Shown: in pieces, positions 20,124 through 28,106 of the stretch
Position numbering within the stretch: the stretch's first letter is position 1
Layout of the letters: the number at the start of each line of letters is the position of its first letter
Assembly: GCA_039096225.1 (NCBI GenBank)
Contig: JBBPEB010000024.1
Coordinates: forward strand, 1-64,000
Reading direction: 5' to 3'
Length of the DNA stretch: 64,000 nt
From: Blastocystis sp. Blastoise
Taxonomy: Eukaryota; Sar; Bigyra; Opalinata; Blastocystidae
Made by a program: the position numbers and the translations under genes
Notes under the pieces: generated by a model
What the model saw: only the letters and a program-made list of their open reading frames with translations
Database searches by the model: none
Told to the model about the DNA's origin: nothing

Positions 20124-20244
20124 TAATTCTTCGCACAAACCCAGGCGGCCAAGATATGGCCTACATCCCTATACTGCGAAGTTCGTAGAACTTCGCTAGC
20201 ATAGGGATGTTGCCCATATTTGTGTGGGTTTGTGCGAAGAATTA
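20124..20244. repeat. Terminal palindrome of element B, left end
   Basis: Outer arms of 20 bp pair perfectly (left one includes CTTCGCACAAACCCA). A central arm (ACATCCCTAT...CGAAGTTC around a 3-nt loop) pairs with small mismatches. Between them, one side has GGCCA-AGATA-TGGCC and the other CCCA...TGGG, each able to fold separately. The predicted fold is a branched hairpin at the very end of the element. The right copy at 44728-44849 has a perfect central stem. Confidence 0.85.
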
Positions 20245-20330
20245 CTAATTCTTATCATATAGAAAAATCAAGGAAATAGTGAAAAATACACTATAAAATA
20301 TGTTTTTCCCATAAATAACTATTTTAAACA

Positions 20331-20749
20331 ATTTGATTGGTTAAATCAGTGATGATGCACCCTCTGTCATCCATTTTTACTTTTCTAACTTTTTATATAT
20401 TCTATTTACTTACTTACTACTTTATAAAAAAAATGAATAAGTAAGTAACCCCATATATACAAAAGTTTATTTTGACAAAAAAAAGAGCCAGTTCGGAATC
20501 ATTTGATTGGATGAATCTTGGAACACAATTTATCATCCAATAAAAATTATGTGTTCCAAAAAGATGAAATTTGATTGGTTAAATCAGTGATGACGCACCC
20601 TCTGTCATCCATTTTTACTTTTCTAACTTTTTGTATATTCTATTTACTTACTACTTTATAAAAAAAATGAATAAGTAAGTACGTAACCCCATATATACAA
20701 AAGTTTATTTTTGACCAAAAAAAGAGCCAGTTCGGAATCATTTGATTGG
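20331..20749 (+). repeat. Tandem duplication inside the left TIR
   Basis: Units 20331-20510 and 20569-20749 are almost identical, with single-base differences such as GATGATGCACC against GATGACGCACC and a loss of one TTAC repeat. The right TIR has one unit, so the duplication happened at the left end or was lost at the right. Confidence 0.8.
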
Positions 20750-20936
20750 TTGAACGAAATGTTGTTCTTTAAAATATTTCAAATCAAAAAATGAATTTGA
20801 TATCTTTTAAATTCACCCCTGGATTTCTTTTTTCATTATAAAAATTTAATAAATAAAATATACCCCCATGATTATAATTTTTTTTATTTTTTTTTAATTT
20901 AAAATATTTCTCATTTTTATTTTATTTTTGGAAAGA

Positions 20937-21349
20937 ATGAGTGAAGGTGCTTTCAGATTATTGAATTTCAAGGAAAAGTCAAATTAGTAAATATTTAAGA
21001 TATATATATATATTAATTATATAGTTCCGTTGAAGAACTTAATCAAATTAAGAAAGATCTTTGTGAATCATTAAGATCTCAATTAGTAATGACTAAATTA
21101 AGTATTGATATTATAAAAAGGAATTGTCAACGTACTAAAGGAAACCAGTATTTATTAAGTAAGCAAATGATGAAATACTTTGATAAAGAATATTCTCCAG
21201 CAATTAATAAAGCTTTAAATTTAATTGAAGAAAGTGATGATAATATTATGAATACAATTAATAAAAATAAAGAAGATTTTATTAATTTTGATAAATGTTT
21301 TGATAAGATGCTTGATTATCAGTCTAGAATATCGAAATATCTTAATTAA
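20937..21349 (+). CDS. Small spliced element protein, 124 aa
   Basis: Exon 1 is 20937-20986, a 38-nt intron (20987-21024, GTAAAT...TATATAG) follows, and exon 2 is 21025-21349. The join converts an in-frame TAG into a sense codon and continues in register into an open frame that has no good start of its own before 21089. The protein is helical and charged, with no recognised domain. It is the outermost gene next to the left TIR. Another spliced gene sits next to the right TIR, so terminal genes may be a separately expressed class. Confidence 0.55.
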
Positions 21350-21531
21350 AATAATTGAATTCCTGTTAGTATTTTTTTATTTATTTTTTAAATTTTTAAA
21401 CCACTAAAATCGAATATTCTTTTTTAATATTTATAAAAAGAATAATTAGAACTGACTCTATTTAAAAATATATTTTAATAATTTCACATAATTTATTTAT
21501 TTTTTAATTCTTTAAAAGTGGATATTTACGA

Positions 21532-21816
21532 ATGGATAAGGAAATTAATAACACCCAGGATGTATGTAAAGATGTTGAAATGGATTCAGATCATCCTAAA
21601 ACCCCTAAGAAGCCCCGCCAACCCCGTGCAGTCTCAATAATTAAACGTAAAGGTGAAGATATTCAAGTTATTCCTGATTATTTACTGGTTTTCCTTAAGA
21701 ATTTTAAAGTTATGCTTGATGATCTGCTAATGAATGATATGACCCAACGTCAGAAAATTGATGAATTATTTGAAAATGATGAATCATCAAGTTCTAAAAG
21801 AAAAAGAACTGCTTAA
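21532..21816 (+). CDS. Small basic/acidic protein with nuclear-signal-like ends, 94 aa
   Basis: Starts MDKEINN. Residues 22-45 hold TPKKPRQPR and IIKRKGED; the C-terminus is acidic (NDESSSS) then KRKRTA. The middle is an amphipathic helix (LLVFLKNFKVMLDDLL). No family recognised. The composition suggests a nuclear, possibly regulatory protein. A 3'-end motif follows at 21850-21859. Confidence 0.5.
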   Translation: MDKEINNTQDVCKDVEMDSDHPKTPKKPRQPRAVSIIKRKGEDIQVIPDYLLVFLKNFKVMLDDLLMNDMTQRQKIDELFENDESSSSKRKRTA

Positions 21817-22091
21817 TTTGTCTTAAAATTATCATTAATTAATAAAATTTTGTTTTGTTTTCTTTAAAACTATTGGATAAATATCTTTAAGCCCATAATA
21901 CACAACTCTATTAATTTTTTATAATAAAATGTAATTTAACCCCTGGATAATAACATTCCAGCCCCTGGATTGTTTCTCTATTATTTTTTAATAATAAACT
22001 TTCAATACCCCCTGGATCACTAAAAACGAAATCTTTTTTATTTTATTATAAATTTATTTTCATATTTATTTATATTTATTTGGTGAAAAAA

Positions 22092-22328
22092 ATGAAATTT
22101 TCGTTACAACACGATTTGATGACTGCTTGCTTAAATATTAAAAGATTGCAGCGTATGATCACAAAGATGCAGGAGGAAATAGATGATATGGTTGATACTA
22201 TTGGTAGAATTAATGATACTGTTCTAGAAGATTATTTAGAATTAACTGATGAAGATGATGATATTGAAGATCCTCCAAAATCACCAAGAAGCCCTCGAAG
22301 TATGGTCGAAAAAATCTTAAAATTTTAA
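22092..22328 (+). CDS. Small coiled-coil protein with SPRSPRS tail, 78 aa
   Basis: Begins at the ATG at 22092, preferred over an upstream TTG/GTG. One helix with heptad-like spacing (IKRLQRMITKMQEEIDDMVDTIG) is followed by an acidic stretch and PPKSPRSPRS, likely phosphorylation sites. Function unknown. A 3'-end motif lies at 22382-22391 before the recombinase. Confidence 0.5.
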   Translation: MKFSLQHDLMTACLNIKRLQRMITKMQEEIDDMVDTIGRINDTVLEDYLELTDEDDDIEDPPKSPRSPRSMVEKILKF

Positions 22329-22428
22329 TTCATCTGCTTTTTATTTTTATCATATGAGTTTTAAATATATTCAGTTTTCTTTTGTTTTGTTTCTAAAACT
22401 TCACATAATTATTTTATTTTGATAAAAA

Positions 22429-23364
22429 ATGAGAAATAAAAATTTTGATGCCATTAAGTTAGCAATAATCAAAAGTACCTATTGTGCTGGAAGTAAACGT
22501 AAATTTGCTATTATTATAGAAAAATATATTGAATATTTGCCTTGGGAAAAATTTAAGCAATTCTTGGAAAATCCTTATGCTTTTGCTGATGAATTGGTGA
22601 ATAAGAAGTTTATCAAGATTCATGAACTACTGAAATTATCTGAATTAATCTTATATTTAATAAAGGTAAAACACTTTGAATCTAATTTTTGTGAAGATAT
22701 TCATAATGATTGGTTAGAATTTAAAGATATTATTAAGAGTGCTTATGAACAATCCCTTCGTGAAAAGAAATCTGCTAGAATAGAAAATCTTCGAAAAGAA
22801 TATCCAAATATAGAATCATTGGAATGTAAACGTGATGAATTAGATAAAGATGATATACTTAGAATTATTATTGATTTATATATATTATGTCCTCCTCAAC
22901 GTGCTGATTATGGTATATGTTCTATTCAAACACCAGAAACTGTAACTAATAAAATGAGAAATTATATCATTTTTGATAAGAATAATGAAACTGCTGAAAT
23001 TCATCTGAAAGATTATAAGACTTCATATAAATATGAAGAAATTATAATTAAGAATAATGATAAGTTATATGAAGACATGAACTATATGTTAGAAAAAGAA
23101 CCTGGTAGAATGTTTATATTTGAAAAGACTCCTGGTAAACCATTTTGTGATGTTAAAGATTATGATAGATATATTAATAATCATTTACGTAGATTACATC
23201 CAGAATTAACTATTAATGGTTGTCGTTTCTATTATGCTACTACAAATTGTACTTCTTTTTCTTCTTTAAGAGATGATTCTGATAGATTAGCTCATACTAA
23301 AAGAACTCATATTGGCAGTTATGTATCTTTTACTCAAAGTGATTTGTATAGAAAATTAATTTAA
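22429..23364 (+). CDS. Short tyrosine recombinase of element B, 311 aa
   Basis: Homolog of 16852-17952. Catalytic residues: Arg158 in PPQRADYG, Lys197 in DYKTS, Arg266 in NGCRFYY, His289 in LAHT, His294 and Tyr298 in THIGSY. It is intact, unlike several structural genes of this element. In A the gene follows the late block; in B it sits near the left TIR, so the order has been rearranged. It is likely the integrase. Confidence 0.85.
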   Translation: MRNKNFDAIKLAIIKSTYCAGSKRKFAIIIEKYIEYLPWEKFKQFLENPYAFADELVNKKFIKIHELLKLSELILYLIKVKHFESNFCEDIHNDWLEFKDIIKSAYEQSLREKKSARIENLRKEYPNIESLECKRDELDKDDILRIIIDLYILCPPQRADYGICSIQTPETVTNKMRNYIIFDKNNETAEIHLKDYKTSYKYEEIIIKNNDKLYEDMNYMLEKEPGRMFIFEKTPGKPFCDVKDYDRYINNHLRRLHPELTINGCRFYYATTNCTSFSSLRDDSDRLAHTKRTHIGSYVSFTQSDLYRKLI

Positions 23365-23390
23365 TTATTATTTATTTATTTAAAAAAAAG

Positions 23391-23431
23391 TTGTTTAGTT
23401 TTAAAATAATTATTTTATTATAACAAAACAC
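23391..23431. terminator. Paired 3'-end motifs between convergent genes
   Basis: TTGTTTAGTT (23391-23400) follows the short recombinase. AACAAAACAC (23422-23431), GTGTTTTGTT on the minus strand, follows the small protein ending at 23454. Same arrangement as at 17975 and 28025. Confidence 0.5.
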
Positions 23432-23453
23432 AATAATTATAAAAACATATATA

Positions 23454-23939
23454 TTAATGACAATTATTATTAGAGAATAAATTAATAGGATTAGGAGAAA
23501 AATTATAATTATTTAAGACTTCATTAGTAGACGGCAAGGAGTAGAAATCTTCATGATTTTGTATATCTTTTGGAATAGGGATATTAACTTGTTTTTCAAG
23601 TTGTGTAGATAAATGAGGCATCGTTTCAGAATTAACAGGATTTGAGATAGGAGACGTGACATTGATTTGATTTTTTTCTTTGTTTCTTGAGTGTTCTTCA
23701 ATTTCATAATATAAATTATCTAAAGTATTTTCTAAATATTGTTTTTGTTCAGGATTAGAAATATAAATGATTAAATTTCTAATAGAATCTAATTCTCTTT
23801 TTTGTATTGGACGAGTATGAAAATTAAGAAATTGTTCAATCAATTTAAAGAAATCATTTCCTTTACATTTACATGCATCTAATTGAAGACTTTTAATATT
23901 TTTTGAGAATGTTGGCCACGGTAGAGGTTGACGATACAT
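23454..23939 (-). CDS. Small element protein, homolog of 4631-5050, 161 aa
   Basis: Shares the N-terminal helical region with the 139-aa protein of A (FLNFHTRP...RELDSIRNLIIYI). The C-terminal half is longer and Ser/Pro/Asn-rich, ending NLFSNNNCH. It follows the protease on the same strand as in A. Function unknown. Confidence 0.6.
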   Translation of the reverse strand: MYRQPLPWPTFSKNIKSLQLDACKCKGNDFFKLIEQFLNFHTRPIQKRELDSIRNLIIYISNPEQKQYLENTLDNLYYEIEEHSRNKEKNQINVTSPISNPVNSETMPHLSTQLEKQVNIPIPKDIQNHEDFYSLPSTNEVLNNYNFSPNPINLFSNNNCH

Positions 23940-24008
23940 ATTAATTAAAAAATAAATAATTATGATTAATGTTTTAATCTAATAAAATATATTCGTTTTT
24001 ATATTCGT

Positions 24009-24599
24009 TTATGTAGGTATGATGGTACCTAAACTAGTTAAATATAATAATGCATAATAGAAACATCCATTAGAGTTTGATGCAGTACTTTGGAATTGAA
24101 TAGGGTTGTATTGAGTATTATGTGTCTTAATAAATTGTGGAGAAAATTCTGGAGAATTCCCAAGACTGGAATAGAATTTCATATGTTCTGGACTTTCATA
24201 GATAACAGCTTCAAAATGACCGAAATTAGGGTCATCTTCAGATTGATGAAATAACATATTAAAGTTAGATTTTATATTATCAATATTATGTTCAAAATCA
24301 TTTAAATTATCCCAATATTTCCATGAACCTTTACATTGTGTATTCAGATTTTTCATTGTAGAATCTGCTATATCGCATGCAACAGGGTCACATGGATTAT
24401 TTAAATATCCATATTTATATATTTTTGAAATTAAGTTTCTATTAATTATACCAGATAATTGAGCCAATGATTTAGCTATACTATCCAGAGGTTTAGGCTG
24501 ACTAGATAATTGTTTATCAGAATAAATTTTTGTATTACAATTTAATTTATCTTGAATAATATCTTCATCAGGGCTCACTTTTAAACCTCTGGTTGGTAG
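24009..24599 (-). CDS. Adenain/Ulp1-like protease of element B, -1 frame
   Basis: Counting from the GTG at 24578 as residue 1, His121 is in FGHFEAV and Cys172 in NGCFYYALLYL after QFQS; SSLGNSP follows the His strand. There is no ATG in this frame until about residue 75, well inside the conserved region (YKYGYLNNP, residues 55-62), so normal initiation would give a truncated enzyme. The frame is open from the slippery site at 24599 onwards. This is the best single argument that the protease is made by -1 frameshifting from the upstream precursor gene. Confidence 0.8.
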   Translation of the reverse strand, partial: LPTRGLKVSPDEDIIQDKLNCNTKIYSDKQLSSQPKPLDSIAKSLAQLSGIINRNLISKIYKYGYLNNPCDPVACDIADSTMKNLNTQCKGSWKYWDNLNDFEHNIDNIKSNFNMLFHQSEDDPNFGHFEAVIYESPEHMKFYSSLGNSPEFSPQFIKTHNTQYNPIQFQSTASNSNGCFYYALLYLTSLGTIIPT

Positions 24600-25699
24600 T
24601 TTTTTTGTAATCCAGCTCCTTCACCACAACCATTTTGTTGACATTGTCGTTTAGCAGCTTTATATTTTTGCATATATTCATAAAAGGCACGACCACATAA
24701 TTTTCTTGGTTTTTTTAATCCAGAAGCATTATTAGGTTGCATTGCTTCTGCTAATGCTCTTTTCTTTGCTTCTATTTCTTGTTCTTGATAAACATTATCT
24801 ACATTATTATCTAATTTATTATTTTCATTGGCTTTTCTCCAAAATTCAGGTGTGAATATTTTACCAATTGCACGTGGAATTGCTGCAATATTATTTCCTA
24901 AATTCGTGACACCATCTTTTATTGCATTTGGATTAGTTGCTAATCCTTCAAATGCTTTTGAAGCCGCACCAATACCAGCTAACATTGTAAGGAATCCACC
25001 ACCTTCTTTCCAAAATTTTCCACCACGACGTACAGTACATCCGTTACCACTTGAATCACCTGAAAAATTAATATAAGAACACAATTGTCTTTTTGAGGGT
25101 CTTTTAATACCACATCCAACTTTATTTAACCCTTTACCACCTAAATTCATGGTACTTGCTATACTTCTTATAATTGAAGGTGGAATTAGCATTCCAGCAC
25201 GAATTCTATGTTTTGACCATTTCTTATAATCTTTCATAGCTTCTTGAGAATAGCCAGCTGCTTTTAATACACCTTGACCAATTGAATTATATAATTTTGA
25301 CATTTCTGCTTTATTAAAAGCTAATCCATTTCCATTTTTTGGTTCTAAAGCATCTGATTCTGAAATTACTTTTTTATTTGTAATTCCACGTCCATTTCTT
25401 TGAATACCTATTCTTGTAACTGGATTAGCAACAACCAATGAACCACCAGAATCACCATTATTATCACCAAACATTTTATCTCGATTAACATAATTATCAA
25501 CATTACCATTATTTACATTTTGTGTTTTTAATTGTCTTGTCTTTGCAACACTATTTTCAGGTATTGCTACCATTAATGGATTATGCCTTTCAGCATTATT
25601 TAATGGTTGTGTAATATAATTTCTATTTTCTTTTCCATGTCCTAAATGAATAATACCTTTATCACCTGGACTTGGATATTTTAATATAGTTTGTTCCAT
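24581..25699 (-). CDS. Putative virion precursor/core protein of element B, 372 aa
   Basis: Starts at the ATG at 25699 (MEQTILKYPSPG), aligned with the start of the A homolog; the frame runs further upstream only through a hydrophobic stretch opened by TTG. It contains a GNGLAFNKAEMSKL block, DFSGDSSGN followed by RRGG, a hydrophobic glycine-rich segment (FLTMLAGIGAASKAFEG) and the C-terminal FYEYMQ block. It is about 120 residues shorter than the A copy in the middle. It overlaps the protease frame after the heptamer at 24605-24599 and then continues ten codons to its own stop. Start 35 bp after the Dam stop. Confidence 0.7.
   Translation of the reverse strand: MEQTILKYPSPGDKGIIHLGHGKENRNYITQPLNNAERHNPLMVAIPENSVAKTRQLKTQNVNNGNVDNYVNRDKMFGDNNGDSGGSLVVANPVTRIGIQRNGRGITNKKVISESDALEPKNGNGLAFNKAEMSKLYNSIGQGVLKAAGYSQEAMKDYKKWSKHRIRAGMLIPPSIIRSIASTMNLGGKGLNKVGCGIKRPSKRQLCSYINFSGDSSGNGCTVRRGGKFWKEGGGFLTMLAGIGAASKAFEGLATNPNAIKDGVTNLGNNIAAIPRAIGKIFTPEFWRKANENNKLDNNVDNVYQEQEIEAKKRALAEAMQPNNASGLKKPRKLCGRAFYEYMQKYKAAKRQCQQNGCGEGAGLQKNYQPEV
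24599..24605 (-). other. -1 frameshift slippery site A_AAA_AAC of element B
   Basis: On the minus strand the codons are CAA AAA AAC TAC, giving A_AAA_AAC in register. The -1 frame next reads CTA and enters the protease frame, seven codons before the GTG at 24578. Position and register match 3953-3959 in element A, though the surrounding bases have diverged. Confidence 0.75.
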
Positions 25700-25733
25700 A
25701 TATATATAATAAAAAATAAATAAAAAATAAATA

Positions 25734-26534
25734 TTAAGCAATTTTAATTGTTACATCTGAATATTCATCATAATTTTTAATATTAAATTTATTCTTACGA
25801 ATATATCGTAAAACCTCTTTATAATATACATTATTTCGACCTAATTCAACAAGCATATTCTCATTATCAGATAAGTATATATGTAATGTTTCAGGAGCAG
25901 ACTTTAAATAGTTTATTAACTTATTGTTATCAAATATTATAGGTATATATTTATCATACATATTCATATAGGGTGGGTCCATATAAATAATACCATTTTG
26001 TATATTTTTAAGTAAATCATGATAATAATCACCACAAATAAATGAAACAGGCTGAATTAATTCTGAAATTTCTTTCAAATCATTTTCAGTATAAATAATA
26101 GGATTAGTATAATTACCATAACCAACATTAAATTTTCCTTCACGATTTATTCTCCATACACCATGATAACATGTTTTATTTAAATACAGAAATAATGCAG
26201 CACGTTCTATAGAATCTTTACTTTCATTAAATATTGTTCTATATTTATAATAATGTTCACAATCTGTTTTATCATGAATATTTTTTAAATAATCAACAAG
26301 AAGTCTGTAATCTAATTGAAGTATTTTCCAAAAATTAATTAAATCTGAACACATATCACATGCAAAATATTTTCGAGTAATATTATTAGTTTTATCAAAT
26401 TTTAATACATTAATTAATATTGTTCCACCACCTAAGAATGGTTCATAATAATCTAAATTATTATTAAATCGTTCTTTAATAACAAAATCAGAAACAATAT
26501 AATCTTTATTTCCAACCCATTTTAATAATGGCAT
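25734..26534 (-). CDS. DNA adenine-N6 methyltransferase (Dam/D12 class) of element B
   Basis: 266 aa, intact. KWVGNK at residues 5-10 and YEPFLGGG at about 30-37 form the AdoMet site; the catalytic DPPY is at residues 186-189. Closer to the textbook Dam consensus than the A copy. It lies divergently from the helicase gene and upstream of the virion precursor, as in A. Confidence 0.9.
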   Translation of the reverse strand: MPLLKWVGNKDYIVSDFVIKERFNNNLDYYEPFLGGGTILINVLKFDKTNNITRKYFACDMCSDLINFWKILQLDYRLLVDYLKNIHDKTDCEHYYKYRTIFNESKDSIERAALFLYLNKTCYHGVWRINREGKFNVGYGNYTNPIIYTENDLKEISELIQPVSFICGDYYHDLLKNIQNGIIYMDPPYMNMYDKYIPIIFDNNKLINYLKSAPETLHIYLSDNENMLVELGRNNVYYKEVLRYIRKNKFNIKNYDEYSDVTIKIA

Positions 26535-26693
26535 TTTATTTTAAGTTATTAAATTAATTATTTATGTCATTTGAATAATTATTAGAAACAAAACACATAA
26601 AAAATATAAAATAATTAATAATTTAACAATATAAGAAAATAAGAAAAATATATATAAAAAATTACATAATAAATACCTTATAAGAAAGAAGAT

Positions 26694-27986
26694 ATGATAT
26701 TTAAAGAATTATTAATTTCTACTCCATTTATTCCTGATTATTTTGAAAATGATGATGCAATGAAAGCTATACATAAATTTGAAGAACATATAAATAGATA
26801 TGCTGGATTTAATCATGAATATGCTAATTATTTAATGCAAATATTATGTAGTTCTTTCTATTATGATTCTAATAAAGGATTTTCTTATTTGTTTTATGGA
26901 CCAGATGGTGCTAATGGAAAAACACTAACAGGTGATTTATTATCTTCGATAATTGGTGATAACCAAGCAATTACTGTGAATCCAGGTAATTTTGAATCAA
27001 AAGAAACACAACCTAAATTAATTGAAATGAGTAATAAACTTATGTATTACGTAAATGAATTAGATGAAGTATCTAGTAGTAAATTCAGTAATCCCGTAAA
27101 TGTATTTAATACTCGAATATTTAAAGAATTAGCTGAAAAGAAATCAGGAGCTTCAGCGAGAAATTTATATTCGAAATCATATGATTCTATTAATTATACG
27201 GGAACATTATTTATTACGTCAAATATTCAACCAGGTTCTCGTAATACTCAACCATTACTTCGTCGTGTTTGTTTCCTTTACGGTGTTTCTCGATATTATG
27301 ATAAGGCAGACCGTAACTTATACGAGATTGAATATAAGAATGACGAAAATAATTCGTTAAAAAGAATTATGATAATTCCCGAAGATTCAAATATGCCGAA
27401 AAGATATAAACCGAATCATTACCCGATGGACCCTTCGATAAAAGATTATTTCGAAAATTATAAATCCTATATATTCTCGTATCTTGTCGATAATTATTTT
27501 TATTTAAGTACAAAATTAACGATAGGGAAACTCGATAGTTGTAAAATAATGGCTGAATGTAAATCACAATTTATCGAGAAATCCAATAGTTTATACGATA
27601 TGGATGAATTTGTCGAGAAACAAATATCTGTCGACCCTTATATGTTGAATGTCGTAAGCCTCGATGATTTATTTAATGTTTATCTTAGTCATACCTTCGA
27701 TAGAAAATTTACGTTAAAGAAAGATAAAGAGACTTTTCGTAAATCATTTTTTGGTTGTTTACAGAATAAACCACAATATATTTGTATCGATATGCATAAT
27801 TTAGATTTGACACACAAATCCGAATATTATGTTGGTAACCAATTACGTGGAATCCTAGGATTACTAATTAATAAAAGATACAATGAAAAAGTATTGTTCA
27901 GTCATTATTGTGAAATGAATAAAGGACGTATTGGTCATCCACCTAATGAAGATGGATACTTTAATGGATTTCAAAATAAAATATAA
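26694..27986 (+). CDS. Superfamily 3 helicase (D5-like), primase domain absent, 430 aa
   Basis: Replicative helicase. Walker A GPDGANGKT at residues 69-77, Walker B MYYVNELDE at about 117-125, motif C TGTLFITSN at 169-177, and an RR pair near 190 as possible arginine finger. The N-terminal ~60 residues before Walker A resemble the D5_N-like linker. Related virus proteins usually carry a PrimPol domain in front, and element A has such a fragment at 1-460; here only about 160 bp of non-coding DNA precede the ATG and no primase remnant is seen. A gene split elsewhere or loss are both possible. Codon use shifts to more CG-containing codons in the middle (about 27200-27700). Confidence 0.85.
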   Translation: MIFKELLISTPFIPDYFENDDAMKAIHKFEEHINRYAGFNHEYANYLMQILCSSFYYDSNKGFSYLFYGPDGANGKTLTGDLLSSIIGDNQAITVNPGNFESKETQPKLIEMSNKLMYYVNELDEVSSSKFSNPVNVFNTRIFKELAEKKSGASARNLYSKSYDSINYTGTLFITSNIQPGSRNTQPLLRRVCFLYGVSRYYDKADRNLYEIEYKNDENNSLKRIMIIPEDSNMPKRYKPNHYPMDPSIKDYFENYKSYIFSYLVDNYFYLSTKLTIGKLDSCKIMAECKSQFIEKSNSLYDMDEFVEKQISVDPYMLNVVSLDDLFNVYLSHTFDRKFTLKKDKETFRKSFFGCLQNKPQYICIDMHNLDLTHKSEYYVGNQLRGILGLLINKRYNEKVLFSHYCEMNKGRIGHPPNEDGYFNGFQNKI

Positions 27987-28024
27987 TAATTATTTTTTTA
28001 ATTTTTTTTATTCGTTTTATTTTA

Positions 28025-28074
28025 TTGTTTAGTTTAAATCATTCGAAATACAATAATTTATATTAACAAAACAA
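28025..28074. terminator. Paired 3'-end motifs between helicase and long recombinase
   Basis: TTGTTTAGTT at 28025-28034 follows the helicase stop. AACAAAACAA at 28065-28074, TTGTTTTGTT on the minus strand, follows the recombinase stop. Third convergent pair with this signature. Confidence 0.5.
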
Positions 28075-28106
28075 TATAAAAATATAATCATTTTTTTTTT
28101 ACAAAT

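Larger units (their letters stand above)
20118..20757 (+). repeat. Left terminal inverted repeat of element B
   Basis: Matches the reverse complement of 44446-44855 from its outer end inwards. It is longer than the right copy because an inner unit of about 180 bp occurs twice here (20331-20510 and 20569-20749, start-to-start 238 bp) and once on the right. Each unit begins and ends with ATTTGATTGG. The 58-bp spacer between units can fold on itself (GGAACACAATTT pairing with AATTATGTGTTCC). Confidence 0.85.
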
